Assembly (NCBI RefSeq): GCF_031454135.1
Contig: NZ_JAVDQF010000001.1
Location: forward strand, 3,410,001-3,474,000
Direction of reading: 5' to 3'
From: Arthrobacter russicus
Lineage (GTDB): Bacteria > Actinomycetota > Actinomycetes > Actinomycetales > Micrococcaceae
Length of the DNA: 64,000 nucleotides
Shown here: positions 1 to 8,745 of the stretch, piece by piece
Layout of the letters: every line of letters starts with the position of its first letter
How positions within the stretch are numbered: position 1 is the stretch's first letter
Position numbers and translations under genes: made by a program
The notes under the pieces: model-generated
Database searches by the model: none
What the model saw: only the letters and a program-made list of their open reading frames with translations
Told to the model about the DNA's origin: nothing

Positions 1-383
1 TCCGGGTCCAGGTATTCCCGCAAGGCGGCGGCGTCGCCGGGAAGCGCGAGAGTTCCGGCGGGGCGTGGTTTGACGACGCGACGCCGGTACATGGTCTGCC
101 CGCCCAGCAGCCGCAGCAGCCAGTGGAGCACGACCGGCACCCACTCGACAGCCTTTCGCCCGCCAACCGGGAACCACGTCAACGCGGCCGCCGACGCCCA
201 CGCTGGGGCGGTGTAGATCAGGAGTTGGCCATCACCCGCATAGAGGGCGAGAACGAAGGTGATGATGCCCATGGCGAGAGCAATGAGTTGCGCTAGGGAC
301 AGGCCGAGGATGATGCCCCGGCGGGTAAGTCGGCTGAACTTCACCGGGCTCAACTCCCAGCTAGTTTCTGAATGGCTGGACAC
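1..383 (-). CDS. SCO6880-family conjugation membrane protein (partial)
   Basis: Only the first 127 residues are inside the window; the gene runs off the left edge. It starts at a GTG 11 bases after the stop of the TrbL-like gene, with a weak AAAGGG upstream. The N-terminus has the family pattern KFSRLTRRGIILGLS followed by two hydrophobic helices (about residues 24-48 and 54-71) and a basic segment (MYRRRVVKPRP). SCO6880-like proteins are large membrane proteins of unknown biochemical role in actinobacterial conjugative elements, usually just upstream of a VirB4-type ATPase. Its position fits that order. The family call is fairly firm; the function is not known. Confidence 0.8.
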   Translation of the reverse strand, partial: MSSHSETSWELSPVKFSRLTRRGIILGLSLAQLIALAMGIITFVLALYAGDGQLLIYTAPAWASAAALTWFPVGGRKAVEWVPVVLHWLLRLLGGQTMYRRRVVKPRPAGTLALPGDAAALREYLDP

Positions 384-394
384 GATCCCTTTAC

Positions 395-1798
395 TTACTG
401 CTTTGATGGCATCGGGCGAGCGGGACCGGATGACGGCTGCGGGCTGGCCTTAGGTGCCTGAGTCGGTGCGGCCGGTGGCGCAGGTGTGCTTGCCTGAGCC
501 GATGGTGTGTTTCGCGGCGTAGCGCCAGCGGGCGGCTGTGTGTCGGTGGCCGCGGATTGAGCGGCATGCTGTTCGGCCGCTTGCCCAACGGCGCCGCCGA
601 GCTTCGGGCCCGCGGTCGCGGCTGCTCCCACGACCTTCGCTCCGGCCTCGGCGGCGATCCCGATCGGTCCGGCCGCCGCACCGGCACCTGCCGCACCCGC
701 GCCTGCACCAGCGGTTCCCGCCGTCGCGGCACCGGTCTCTCCTGCCGCTGGGGCCATTCCGCCTCCGCCGCCTGGAACTGGCGGCGCACTACCGCCGCCG
801 CCGCTGCTGCCTGCTTTGTCGCTACCGCCGCCGTCGAGGACCTTTTTGGCGCTGTCGGTGGGTGGCTTGTTCGGCATCGGGAGAGGCCGGTTCATGCTGC
901 TCTTCGCGTCCTGCTCGGAGCCCATCGCGTGGTAGATGTCAAAGCCCATGAAGCTGATGAACCGGTAAGCCATGTAGGGGGCGAACGCGGCGACGAACAT
1001 GAGGACCACCCCGGCGATGGGTTGGCTGATCGAGGCAAGGTCGAAGTTGATCGGAGCGTCCAGTTGCGCGGTCGCGACGAGGAACACGACGACGATGACG
1101 AGCTTGGAAACCGCCAGGGCAAGTACGAAGCTCGCCCACTTCCCAAACCAGCCCTTCGTGGCCTCCCACGCCGACCCCGACAAAGCGATCGGGGCCATCA
1201 CGATCGCCACCAAGAGCAACGCTTTGCGGATCAGAAGCGAGAACCACACGATCGCTGCTGCGCTGATGGCGAGCCCGGCGAGGAAGATCGTGACGACCGC
1301 ACCGACACCCGGGGCGCTGATATTGATCGCCGTGAGACCGAGGGCGAGCGCGCCGATCCGGGCACCCATCTGATCCATGGTCGTTCCGGTGGCCTGCACG
1401 ATACCGACGCAGAGCTGGTCGACAATCTGCAACATCGTCGCGGTGAGCGTGATAACCAAGAACGAGCCGAGGATCGCCCGGCCCATCCCCAGGGCCGCTT
1501 TTGACAGCGAGCCGGGATCTCGACGGATCAACCCGGTGATCAGCTGGAGACAGAAGAAGATCAGGGTGACGAACACCGCAACACCGAACAGGATGTTGTA
1601 GACCGACACGTACTGCGGGCTGGTGACATCGACGGCGGTGGTCGAGTCGAAGATGCCCCACACACCCTGGAACATCCACTGCGCCGCCTGCCCTGCCGCC
1701 TGCGCGAGGTAGTCGAACGGGGCAGCGACAAGGGACGCGGCTCCCTGGCCGACAGTGTTGCAGACGGTGGAAATGACGGGTACATCGCAGACACCCAC
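395..1798 (-). CDS. TrbL/VirB6-like conjugal transfer membrane protein
   Basis: A 467-residue protein with about six hydrophobic helices in the first 300 residues (for example around 66-90, 105-130, 165-205, 220-245 and 262-282). A long Gly/Ala/Pro-rich, low-complexity tail runs from about residue 320 to the end. Polytopic proteins of this layout form the inner-membrane mating channel (TrbL/VirB6 role) in actinobacterial ICEs. It starts at GTG with AGAGGAG eight bases upstream. It lies between the two DUF6112 genes and the SCO6880 gene, the usual order. The assignment rests on topology and context, since no catalytic motif exists in this family. Confidence 0.75.
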   Translation of the reverse strand: MGVCDVPVISTVCNTVGQGAASLVAAPFDYLAQAAGQAAQWMFQGVWGIFDSTTAVDVTSPQYVSVYNILFGVAVFVTLIFFCLQLITGLIRRDPGSLSKAALGMGRAILGSFLVITLTATMLQIVDQLCVGIVQATGTTMDQMGARIGALALGLTAINISAPGVGAVVTIFLAGLAISAAAIVWFSLLIRKALLLVAIVMAPIALSGSAWEATKGWFGKWASFVLALAVSKLVIVVVFLVATAQLDAPINFDLASISQPIAGVVLMFVAAFAPYMAYRFISFMGFDIYHAMGSEQDAKSSMNRPLPMPNKPPTDSAKKVLDGGGSDKAGSSGGGGSAPPVPGGGGGMAPAAGETGAATAGTAGAGAGAAGAGAAAGPIGIAAEAGAKVVGAAATAGPKLGGAVGQAAEQHAAQSAATDTQPPAGATPRNTPSAQASTPAPPAAPTQAPKASPQPSSGPARPMPSKQ

Positions 1799-1838
1799 GA
1801 CGAACTCCTCTCAGAACGAATCGGATCGGGTCGGCTTG

Positions 1839-2165
1839 TTAGGAGACGGTCTGGCCGACGTTCCAGAAGAAGTTCACGAGCGTCACCGCGGCCCCGCAGA
1901 CGACAGCCGCGCCGCAGGACACGAGGACGCCGGTCTTGCCGCGGGACGCGAGGTGCGGGTTGGAGGAGTTGGCACCGAATCCCCAGACGATCGCGGCGAC
2001 GATCAACGCCAGGACGGAGAGGATCAGGCCGCCCGTCATGACCGCGCCAACGATGGTGCGCAGCGCCTCGATACCGGGCAGCCCGTCGCTGTTCGGGGTG
2101 ATGTTGATATCCGCAGGCAGTGCGGCGGGCAGGGTGGCCAGGCGGTTGGCGAGCTCGAGCAGCAT
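1839..2165 (-). CDS. DUF6112-family small membrane protein (copy 2)
   Basis: A 108-residue protein with two hydrophobic helices (about residues 36-60 and 78-100) separated by a short basic loop (SRGKTG). I chose the internal ATG at 2165 because GAAGGAG sits six bases upstream; a longer in-frame start at 2213 has no such site. It is a paralogue of the gene just upstream in the operon, with the same layout. Two-helix proteins at this place in T4SS operons recall the VirB2/TrbC pilin, but that equivalence is inferred. It is probably an envelope component of the mating apparatus. Confidence 0.75.
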   Translation of the reverse strand: MLLELANRLATLPAALPADINITPNSDGLPGIEALRTIVGAVMTGGLILSVLALIVAAIVWGFGANSSNPHLASRGKTGVLVSCGAAVVCGAAVTLVNFFWNVGQTVS

Positions 2166-2240
2166 GATGACTCCTTCACATGGGCTGTCCCGCGAAGTCC
2201 GCGGGCTCGACAACCCAGGTGCACCGACCAGGCCCGGACC

Positions 2241-2558
2241 TTAGAGGGTGCTGCCGAGGTGGAGGAGGAAGTTCGCCCAGGTCACCCCGGCCCCGGCCAG
2301 CGCTGCGGTGCCGACAGCGATCCACAGTCCGGTGCGGGCACGTCCAGCGGTCTGAAAGTTGCCGTGCGAGTTGGCCAGAGCCCAGGTAATGGCGCAGACG
2401 ACGAGCATCAGCACGGCGACGATCAGCACAACCGTCAGCAGCGCCCCGATGACAGAAGAGAGCTGATCAGCGCCGCCGACGCCGCCGAAGTTCGGGTACA
2501 CGTCCGTGGTGAGGCGTTCGGTGAGAACACGGTTCGGCGGGAGAAGAAGGTTCGGCAT
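2241..2558 (-). CDS. DUF6112-family small membrane protein (copy 1)
   Basis: A 105-residue protein with an N-terminal extracytoplasmic-looking segment (YPNFGGVGGAD) and two hydrophobic helices at about residues 35-62 and 77-100. AGGAG lies ten bases upstream of the ATG. It resembles the next gene in spacing of its helices, in the basic loop (AGRARTG versus ASRGKTG) and in its C-terminal WANFLLH/VNFFWN segment, so the pair looks like an ancient tandem duplication. A VirB2/TrbC-like pilin or channel subunit role is likely from context, but nothing in the sequence proves it. Confidence 0.75.
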   Translation of the reverse strand: MPNLLLPPNRVLTERLTTDVYPNFGGVGGADQLSSVIGALLTVVLIVAVLMLVVCAITWALANSHGNFQTAGRARTGLWIAVGTAALAGAGVTWANFLLHLGSTL

Positions 2559-2649
2559 CGGTCAGGCTCCTGTCCAGAGGCGGTCACCGACCCAGGTGCG
2601 CCTATCGACCCCCATTGCGGGATTACCGGGGCGTCGGTCGTGATGATCG

Positions 2650-3849
2650 TCACAGGGTGAGTTGGGCGCTGCCGATCCCGCGGATGTCGACGTGCTGGTG
2701 GTTGCAGGTGTCGGCGAACTGGCCAATATGGTCAAGGCGGATCGGGTCGCCGGCGGTGGCGCGGCACTCCGATTGGCCTACCCATGCCCCCGAGGGCAGG
2801 ATCGTGTCCAGGTATTGAAGTAGGGCAATGTCGGCCGCGTTCGAACCGTTGAGTCCTTGGCCGCCGATGCTGATGAAGTCAATCGCGAGGTCCGGGATCG
2901 TGCAATGCGGGGACGACGGGCAGTCCAGGGTGCTTCCAACGCATGGCCGGCCGAGGTCGCTGATCCCGACGGAGCCGAAGCGCTGCATGGTGAGGACAAG
3001 TATCTGGAGCACTCGAGGGTCGACCTGGCAGCGGGCGGTGACCGTCCCGTTCGCGGTGGCCTCGATTTGCTGGCTGAACATCGCCGGCTCGGATTGGGTG
3101 AAGATTCCTTTCGCGTGGCCATCGACCAGCAGTTGCGCGAGCTGCCGGGAATCGCCCGAGACCAGACAACCGACACTGCCCGAGCCCGTGCTGGAGTTCG
3201 TGGTGCCAGTGAGGGTCGCGAGGATGGCTGTAGCGACGGGCTGGTAGTTCGCGTAGCGATCAGGGAAGGCGGAAACCTCGACGCTCTGAGCCGCGACCCC
3301 TGGCGACATCGACTGCCAGCCGGAAATGTCCAGCAGGCCGCGCGGGGAGGGATAGTTCGGGCCGGCAGGGCCGCCGAAGAAGGCTTTCGCCTGATAGCTC
3401 GGGTCCATCAGTTGAGCGACCGTTCCCCAGCCGGATTGTGGTCGCATTTGGAACATTCCGAGACTGTCGTGGTCGCCGCCGTCACCGTCATTGGCATAGC
3501 TCGCCGATTCTGGGTAGACGCCCGGGTTTGCCAGCATCCGCAGTGACGACTCGGTCAGCGCGGCCATCAGCGCAACAGTCACACCCTGTTTGCCGACCCC
3601 GGAGATCTGTCCGCCGACGGTGATGATCGTCGCGGCCCTGCCCAGTTGTGTGCCATCCAGGGTGACCGACGCCCCGTCCGCGGTCGTGGCGGTGAGCGAG
3701 TCGGGAGTGTGATTCACGGTCAGCGCACTATCGGGCAGGCAGCGCGATTGCGCGGCGGGATTCATCAGCACCGCCACGCCGACCAAGACACCGGTAGGAC
3801 CGAGGACTAGTGCTCCGGCAGCGAGAGCGGCAACGATCTTCTTCCACAT
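2650..3849 (-). CDS. Lysozyme-like peptidoglycan hydrolase of the transfer system
   Basis: A 399-residue protein with an N-terminal signal or anchor helix (residues 5-29). A lysozyme-like region follows: ALTESSLRML around residue 97-106 supplies a candidate catalytic Glu100, and DSLGMFQMRPQSGWG around 128-142 matches the second conserved block of soluble lytic transglycosylase folds. The rest is less conserved; a C-terminal part has several Cys and ends with a DIRG segment. T4SS operons need such an enzyme (VirB1 role) to open the cell wall locally. Its start is nine bases after the stop of the preceding gene, so the two are probably co-translated. Confidence 0.7.
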   Translation of the reverse strand: MWKKIVAALAAGALVLGPTGVLVGVAVLMNPAAQSRCLPDSALTVNHTPDSLTATTADGASVTLDGTQLGRAATIITVGGQISGVGKQGVTVALMAALTESSLRMLANPGVYPESASYANDGDGGDHDSLGMFQMRPQSGWGTVAQLMDPSYQAKAFFGGPAGPNYPSPRGLLDISGWQSMSPGVAAQSVEVSAFPDRYANYQPVATAILATLTGTTNSSTGSGSVGCLVSGDSRQLAQLLVDGHAKGIFTQSEPAMFSQQIEATANGTVTARCQVDPRVLQILVLTMQRFGSVGISDLGRPCVGSTLDCPSSPHCTIPDLAIDFISIGGQGLNGSNAADIALLQYLDTILPSGAWVGQSECRATAGDPIRLDHIGQFADTCNHQHVDIRGIGSAQLTL

Positions 3850-3858
3850 CGACGGCGG

Positions 3859-4539
3859 CTACTTCAGCGGGTTGTTCAGCTGGGACAGCCGCAGCAGATG
3901 ACACTGGACAGAGGTCGGCGGGCAGAGCTCGAAGACCGTGAACGTGACCGGGCTGGCAGCCTGTTGAGCTTGGCCCTCCCAGATCCCAGCCCGGTGCCTG
4001 GTTCCGCGGATCGTGACGGCAACCGTGCCTCGTTCCAGCTGAGATCCGGAGGAGGCGACGATTCCTGGCCACGAGGCGGGGATGTTCGCTGAATCGATCG
4101 TGAGGGACTGGCTGGTTTGGTATGTGCGAAGCTGCTTCCAGACCTCATCGGTTGGCAGATAGGCGGCCAGGTCAGCGACTAGCCCCGCGGTCTCGCCGGC
4201 GTCGGGGTCGGCTCCGGCGACGATCGCGTTCTCGGACTCCTGCAGCGTCAGCCCTGACATCGTGTCCCACGTGAATAGAACCTTCGCCACCGCCCGCGCG
4301 TAGATGACGGGGTCATTCGTCGTTGGCAGGGTGGGTGTGTCCGGCACTGGGGTGGTGTCCGGGACGTTCGGCGTGATCGGCGCGGTCTGGTGCGGGGATG
4401 GGATGCCAGCGGGAGCCGTGGGGGAGGGTCCGCGCAGGAGACCGTAGATGCCCAGACCGGTCAGCGCGAGGGCGACGACCGCGGCGGCTACCACGGTGAC
4501 GAGGAACGCGCGGCGTGGGCGCGGTGAGGATGAACGCAT
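3859..4539 (-). CDS. VirB8/TcpC-like membrane-anchored transfer protein
   Basis: A 226-residue protein: short basic N-terminus (PRPRRAF), one membrane helix (about residues 11-35), a Pro/Thr-rich linker, then a soluble extracytoplasmic domain ending in a Cys-containing segment (FELCPPTSVQCHLL). One helix plus an NTF2-like domain is the layout of VirB8/TcpC proteins of Gram-positive conjugation systems; I assign it by layout and place, not by a motif. I use the ATG at 4539, which has TGGAG six bases upstream, rather than the longer reading from 4584. Confidence 0.6.
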   Translation of the reverse strand: MRSSSPRPRRAFLVTVVAAAVVALALTGLGIYGLLRGPSPTAPAGIPSPHQTAPITPNVPDTTPVPDTPTLPTTNDPVIYARAVAKVLFTWDTMSGLTLQESENAIVAGADPDAGETAGLVADLAAYLPTDEVWKQLRTYQTSQSLTIDSANIPASWPGIVASSGSQLERGTVAVTIRGTRHRAGIWEGQAQQAASPVTFTVFELCPPTSVQCHLLRLSQLNNPLK

Positions 4540-4605
4540 GGTGCACTCCAGAGCAGGCCGGTGGGTTTCCAGCCAGGTGCACAACCTCGCGCAGGCGACG
4601 TTCGG

Positions 4606-5556
4606 TCAGGCTTGGGCGGAGGTGCGGGCCTCTCGCGCCGTGTCGGCGAATGCGACCGTCGCGGCGACGGTCGCCTCGAACTGCGTCCATTGCTCCGCGC
4701 TGAGAGCTGGCCCCACGATGATCGGGTCGTAGTGCTCGGCCCACCCGGACATCTCGTCCCAGGTCAGCAGGAACGCCCGCACCGTGTACTGTCGCACCGG
4801 CTCAGCACCCGTGCGCAGAGCGCGGGGGACAGGCTTGTGCTTCTTCTCCGCGGACACGCGGGCGAGGGCCTGGTCGGCGAGGTAGTGCAGTTCGGCGTCG
4901 TGCCCGGCTTGAGCTGCCTTAACTCGCTGGTAGTGACCAAAGACCGTGCCATCCGCATCTATCTCGGACAACTCTGCAGTCGCGAATTCTCGCAACGCCG
5001 TAGGGGTCTCAGAGGCGGCAGCGAGTTCTTGGATCTCGCTCACCTGCTCCAGGCGTGTGTACGAGTTTGTGCCGGTGACGAGCTGGGCTGCTTGCGCCCT
5101 GGACTTCCGATCTGACGGTGGTGCCGATTCGGCACCACCGGAGATTTCACCGATTTCGGTCCCGGAGCCGAACCGGGTTGCCTGCTGGCGGCGGGCAGCG
5201 TCTTCAGCCATGACCGCCTTCAGCTCCTGATAGAGGGCAGCTCCTTCGGTGGGGGTCAGCGGCTTGTGGAGCAGGTTGTCGTCCCTCTCCGCCATGAGCT
5301 GTCCGAGGCGGGACGAGATACCAGAGCGCACCCACACGTTCACGCTCCTCCAGCCCAACAGTCGAATCGCCGCGATACGACGGCGACCACACAGCAACAT
5401 GCCGTCCGGTGCGATCGTTATGGCTTGTAGCAGGCCGTCCTGCTCAATGGACGCGGCTAGGGCCTCGATGTCGCCCAGATCGTGCCGGTGACGGTCCCCG
5501 AACCAGATCGAGCTCACCGCGCGATCCAGTTCGATGTGGCCCAACGGGTTAGCCAT
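4606..5556 (-). CDS. ParB-like nuclease-domain protein
   Basis: A 316-residue protein with an N-terminal ParB/sulfiredoxin-type domain (residues about 8-90): IELDRAV, LAASIEQDGLLQAITI and the CGRRRIAAIRLLGW block, where the GRRR arginines normally contact nucleotide or phosphate. Helical segments follow that could form an HTH region (LTPTEGAALYQELKAV). ParB-like proteins in ICE operons may serve in partition, replication control or DNA processing; which applies here is unknown. I set the start at ATG 5556, overlapping the upstream gene's stop by eight bases, which suggests coupled translation. A start at 5589 is also possible. Confidence 0.75.
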   Translation of the reverse strand: MANPLGHIELDRAVSSIWFGDRHRHDLGDIEALAASIEQDGLLQAITIAPDGMLLCGRRRIAAIRLLGWRSVNVWVRSGISSRLGQLMAERDDNLLHKPLTPTEGAALYQELKAVMAEDAARRQQATRFGSGTEIGEISGGAESAPPSDRKSRAQAAQLVTGTNSYTRLEQVSEIQELAAASETPTALREFATAELSEIDADGTVFGHYQRVKAAQAGHDAELHYLADQALARVSAEKKHKPVPRALRTGAEPVRQYTVRAFLLTWDEMSGWAEHYDPIIVGPALSAEQWTQFEATVAATVAFADTAREARTSAQA

Positions 5557-6385
5557 CGTCACCGCCCCTGTGAGCCCGTGGTGCCGCAAGGGTCACTGCA
5601 AGCACGAGGTCGTCGTCGCTAAGCAGATCGGCGAGGCTGTCACCGATGAGGAGTCTGACGAGGGTCCCGCGGCGGGCGTTCGCGCTGGCCGCGGTGGGAT
5701 GACCGAGTGTGATCCGTAGCAAGCCGATCCATGAGGCATGCGGCAGGTCCAGGAGGGCGCGTGCGCTCTTATCGCGACGGAGTGCGTCGTATGCGGCGGC
5801 GCGGTCGCCGTAGTCCAGCAGGCGGGAGCAGATGTATTCGATGCCGCCGCGCCCGGTGTCCTCATCCCAACCCAACAAGACGAGCAGGGTGACCGTCGAC
5901 TCGACTGCGCGCCCCGCATCAGTTGAGCCGGCCGTGTCTTGTTCGTCAGGCGGGAGGGTCCGGAAGGCGGGGTGGTATTCGGTGAGCTCGGTTTCGCGGT
6001 CGCTGAATCGTTCGGCGTCGTGGAAGACGGAGAATTGCGGACGGCGTGCTCGCTCGGTCGAGGTGAGCAGGCCGTGGGCGCGCTGCTCAGCGATCAACGT
6101 GATTCGTACAGCGACCGTGACGACCGCCCACGGGTCATCGGCCTTTCGGGTGGAGTCATTCAGCATCGCCTCGAACGCGGCGACGGCCGCGTCTTCAGGT
6201 TCCATCCCGAATTTCCGCGCCAACGCCCCGTACCGGCGTGCCGTGAACCGCATCAGCTCCGCGGCCTCCGGATCAGTTCGCCACGCCCCCGCGCCCGCCT
6301 TGTGGAGGCGCTCCAGAAGCACACGCAGACCCTCCGAGCCGGCGAAGGCCGGTTCGTTGACATCGTCAAAGCTCGTGCGTGGCAT
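5549..6385 (-). CDS. Conserved ICE protein of unknown function
   Basis: A 278-residue soluble protein that I do not recognise beyond its recurrent position next to ParB-like genes in actinobacterial conjugative elements. It is rich in Ala, Arg and Asp and mostly helical in appearance, with no signal peptide or membrane segment. A central segment (RKADDPWAVVTVAVRITLIAEQRAHGLL) resembles the helical part of small DNA-binding or replication-accessory proteins, but this is only an impression. It overlaps the next gene by eight bases, and its coding bias agrees with its neighbours. Confidence 0.65.
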   Translation of the reverse strand: MPRTSFDDVNEPAFAGSEGLRVLLERLHKAGAGAWRTDPEAAELMRFTARRYGALARKFGMEPEDAAVAAFEAMLNDSTRKADDPWAVVTVAVRITLIAEQRAHGLLTSTERARRPQFSVFHDAERFSDRETELTEYHPAFRTLPPDEQDTAGSTDAGRAVESTVTLLVLLGWDEDTGRGGIEYICSRLLDYGDRAAAYDALRRDKSARALLDLPHASWIGLLRITLGHPTAASANARRGTLVRLLIGDSLADLLSDDDLVLAVTLAAPRAHRGGDDG

Positions 6386-6472
6386 CGATATCGGGACTCC
6401 TCAAAGTGACGAGGGTCAGGTGCACGCCCGCTCCCAGGGTGGCCACTCTGTCTCGTCGTTGAGGCGAGCTGA

Positions 6473-6901
6473 CTAGCGGTGAAGACTCATCGCTGCGCCA
6501 CGAACATCGCGGTTGGCACCGTATGCACCTAGCGGGGCGAGACGTGACGCACGATCGGACCTGATCGTGTCTCCGACCTCGCGTTCTCGCTGCACCAGGG
6601 GCTTCAGCGCTTGGGTTGGACGGTGGACTGCGTGGGTGAGTCGGATGCCGTGACCGGCAACTCGCCCACTGGCACCGGAGAGAACATCGCTCGCGCGAAC
6701 CCACGTCACCTGACCGGTTCTGGGTAGGCGTGGCTGTCGGACGGAGTTCCGCACTCGTTGCTGCAAGACTTGTTGTTCGATCGCGTCGGGTGTCTCCTGC
6801 GAGGTCGGCGACTCCGACGTTCGGGTTATGGGCGCGATTTGTTCTGGACCGTGGTGCGACGCGTCGCGCCTCCCGTCGATCGTGGTGATGCTGTCAGTCA
6901 T
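6473..6901 (-). CDS. Hypothetical ICE protein
   Basis: A 142-residue, strongly basic and hydrophilic protein. The first 50 residues look disordered (Thr/Ser/Gln/Pro-rich); the second half is more structured (TGQVTWVRASDVLSGA, then an Arg-rich segment). There is no recognised domain. It sits between the DUF2637 gene (15 bases upstream) and the unknown gene at 5549-6385, on the same strand, so it belongs to the transfer operon. A small DNA-binding or accessory role is possible but not shown. Confidence 0.55.
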   Translation of the reverse strand: MTDSITTIDGRRDASHHGPEQIAPITRTSESPTSQETPDAIEQQVLQQRVRNSVRQPRLPRTGQVTWVRASDVLSGASGRVAGHGIRLTHAVHRPTQALKPLVQREREVGDTIRSDRASRLAPLGAYGANRDVRGAAMSLHR

Positions 6902-6916
6902 TGCCGCCCCTCTCTT

Positions 6917-7615
6917 TTAGTGCGCCGATAGAGCTCCCTGCTCCTCGGCATTCGCGGAGGCATCGTCGCCTCCGACGTTCTCTAAACCAGCAGGAAGCCA
7001 TCTGCCGACCGTGGACGGGTGCACGTTCAACTCACGAGCGATCCTTCTGTTCGACCACCCGGCACCCCGAAGTCGTGCGGCAACACCGCGCGGATCTGCC
7101 GCTGCGAACACCCCTGCCGCCGACGGCTCCGCCACTGCAGCGACGAATGTGGGAGCGACGGCATCGCGACCGGCTGGGATGCGGGACCGTCGCGTCAGGT
7201 CGACCGTCAGATGGGTGCTCGCCAACAGGACGATCGGAGGAATCGCGGAGACACAGGCCGCCAACGGCTTCGAAACAGCCACATCAGCAGCGACCCAGGA
7301 GTGTGCAATGTTCGCTGCCACCGATACGGCCGTTCCCGCGATCAGCAGCCCCCACGGGTAGACGATCGCCCTGCGCCCGTGCGGGCTCAACGCGACTACT
7401 GAGATCGTTGCGACCACGATCATCCCGTCGACGATCAGTGGCCACACCCACGCCTCTGCGGGCGAGATCCCTGCCAGTCCGGCCAGATTCGTGAGCGCTG
7501 TGAACGACAGCCAGAACGCTCCTAACGCGATACCAATGTTGCCGGATACTGCGGCCATGACGACCCAGCGGGCCACGGTGATGACCGCTGTGGCGTTCAC
7601 CATTGCATCCGCCAA
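6917..7615 (-). CDS. DUF2637 membrane protein with C-terminal HTH
   Basis: A 232-residue protein. The first 125 residues form the DUF2637 region: four hydrophobic helices with ALGAFWLSFTALTNLA, WPLIVDGMIVVAT and ANIAHSWVAADV. A soluble tail ends in a helix-turn-helix-like block (residues about 178-206, WSNRRIARELNVHPSTVGRWL). DUF2637 proteins (SpdB/TraB-neighbour type) are common in actinobacterial plasmids and ICEs and are thought to act in plasmid spread or regulation. The HTH tail suggests membrane-tethered DNA binding. The start overlaps the primase gene's end by 19 bases. Confidence 0.8.
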   Translation of the reverse strand: MADAMVNATAVITVARWVVMAAVSGNIGIALGAFWLSFTALTNLAGLAGISPAEAWVWPLIVDGMIVVATISVVALSPHGRRAIVYPWGLLIAGTAVSVAANIAHSWVAADVAVSKPLAACVSAIPPIVLLASTHLTVDLTRRSRIPAGRDAVAPTFVAAVAEPSAAGVFAAADPRGVAARLRGAGWSNRRIARELNVHPSTVGRWLPAGLENVGGDDASANAEEQGALSAH

Positions 7616-8508
7616 CTACGTTCGTGGGTGTACGAGTTGGGACTGGTGTGGCGATACGCCGAACCGATGGTCGCCGTCGCCTCGAGTTGCGTCAAACCAG
7701 CCTTGAGCGCAGCGTCGAGCAGAACTCGCTGAGCTTCATGCTCTGGCAGACCCTGGTCGACATATCGGCAGGCCGCCCAAAACAAACTGCTGTTTCGAGA
7801 ACCCTCAGGACGCCGCGCCATCCACCCCGCGATCCTTTGGTCGTCGGGCGTATGGCGACCAGGTGCGGGGAAGGAGATCCCCGCCGCTGCTGTCGGCGTT
7901 GGACGCAGAAATGCTTTCAGTGCCACTGCGTCGAGGGGCCGAGGATCGCGACCTACCGCAATGACCTCATATGGGCGGCTGGCGCCGTCCGACTGCGACA
8001 CCGTCGAGGGCGGAGCCAGTATGTAGCCGCCGGTCCCGCGAAAGTCGATATGCACCTCGCCCGCGCTCCAGGAGCGTTGGGGGCGTTCAGGGAGTGCCGG
8101 ATAGTACAAGTGGAGCCCTCCCGAGGGCGTCCGAACAATAAGCGCCCATCCTTCAATCAATCCAGCCCGGCGCGCTCGTTCCAGCGCAGAAAATCCGCTG
8201 CCGTTCTCGTGGGCGTCGACGTCCACCACGTCCACGCCCGCGCCCCCGGTCGCGATGGCAAGGTTTGCGTCTGGCCACCGATCGGCCCACCGCGCTATTC
8301 GCCGCCCGGAGGTTGTCGCGTCCTTGAAGCCGTGAGTACTCAGCGGCGATTTGCTGTAAGGAATACAGGGAAATACTGGCAATTTGGCGTCGGCTATCTG
8401 CGTCGCTGCAGAGAAGAAGGGTGACCCGTTGTACTTCGGGAAGGTGTTGCGGCCACCTAGCCCAGCGTGGTTGACGGCTTCAGGGTCCCGGTTCGCCAGT
8501 CTCAGCAT
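7597..8508 (-). CDS. Bifunctional DNA primase/polymerase (Prim-Pol)
   Basis: About 303 residues with the archaeo-eukaryotic primase-type Prim-Pol domain: PVFPCIPYSKSPL near the N-terminus, the metal-binding acidic motif VDVVDVDAHENG, the GGLHLYYP block and DFRGTGGYILAPPS. The C-terminal 90 residues (RNSSLFWAACRYVDQGL) resemble the primase C-terminal helical domain. It probably primes or copies the single strand during ICE transfer or rolling-circle maintenance. The start is uncertain: ATG 8508 is used; a TTG at 8574 overlaps the stop of a small upstream ORF and is a reasonable alternative, and the open frame extends to 8745. Confidence 0.8.
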   Translation of the reverse strand: MLRLANRDPEAVNHAGLGGRNTFPKYNGSPFFSAATQIADAKLPVFPCIPYSKSPLSTHGFKDATTSGRRIARWADRWPDANLAIATGGAGVDVVDVDAHENGSGFSALERARRAGLIEGWALIVRTPSGGLHLYYPALPERPQRSWSAGEVHIDFRGTGGYILAPPSTVSQSDGASRPYEVIAVGRDPRPLDAVALKAFLRPTPTAAAGISFPAPGRHTPDDQRIAGWMARRPEGSRNSSLFWAACRYVDQGLPEHEAQRVLLDAALKAGLTQLEATATIGSAYRHTSPNSYTHERSWRMQW

Positions 8509-8570
8509 CGCTTCTGTCCAGCCGGTCTCGCGTTGGGCAAAAGGTACAGGCGAGTTGTCGGTGTGTCGGT

Positions 8571-8714
8571 TCAACGATTGCCCCCCAATCGGACGGGACG
8601 CCGCTTGACCGCTTCGCCGGTGAGCTTTGGGAACTTCACGGCCTTCAGGAGCAAGGGATCGCAATGGTCCGGAAAGTGATGGGATTCGTGGGCTGCGGTC
8701 AGTGAATGCCACAT
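8571..8714 (-). CDS. Possible small protein upstream of the primase gene
   Basis: A 47-codon open frame starting at ATG 8714, with AGGACG upstream, ending in a TGA at 8571-8573. It starts MWHSLTAAHES and has a very basic end (VKRRPVRLGGNR). It lies in a different frame inside the unused 5' extension of the primase reading frame, and its stop overlaps a possible TTG start of the primase by two bases. No family is recognised. It could be a real small basic protein or a chance frame. Confidence 0.3.
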   Translation of the reverse strand: MWHSLTAAHESHHFPDHCDPLLLKAVKFPKLTGEAVKRRPVRLGGNR

Positions 8715-8745
8715 GATTTCGTCCTGCACCTGGTCCTCCCTGCAT

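Noticed and set aside
557-1504. Long plus-strand frames opposite the TrbL-like gene
   Set aside because: Arg/Gly/Asp-rich composition typical of antisense shadows in high-GC DNA; the minus-strand gene has membrane helices, an RBS and operon context.
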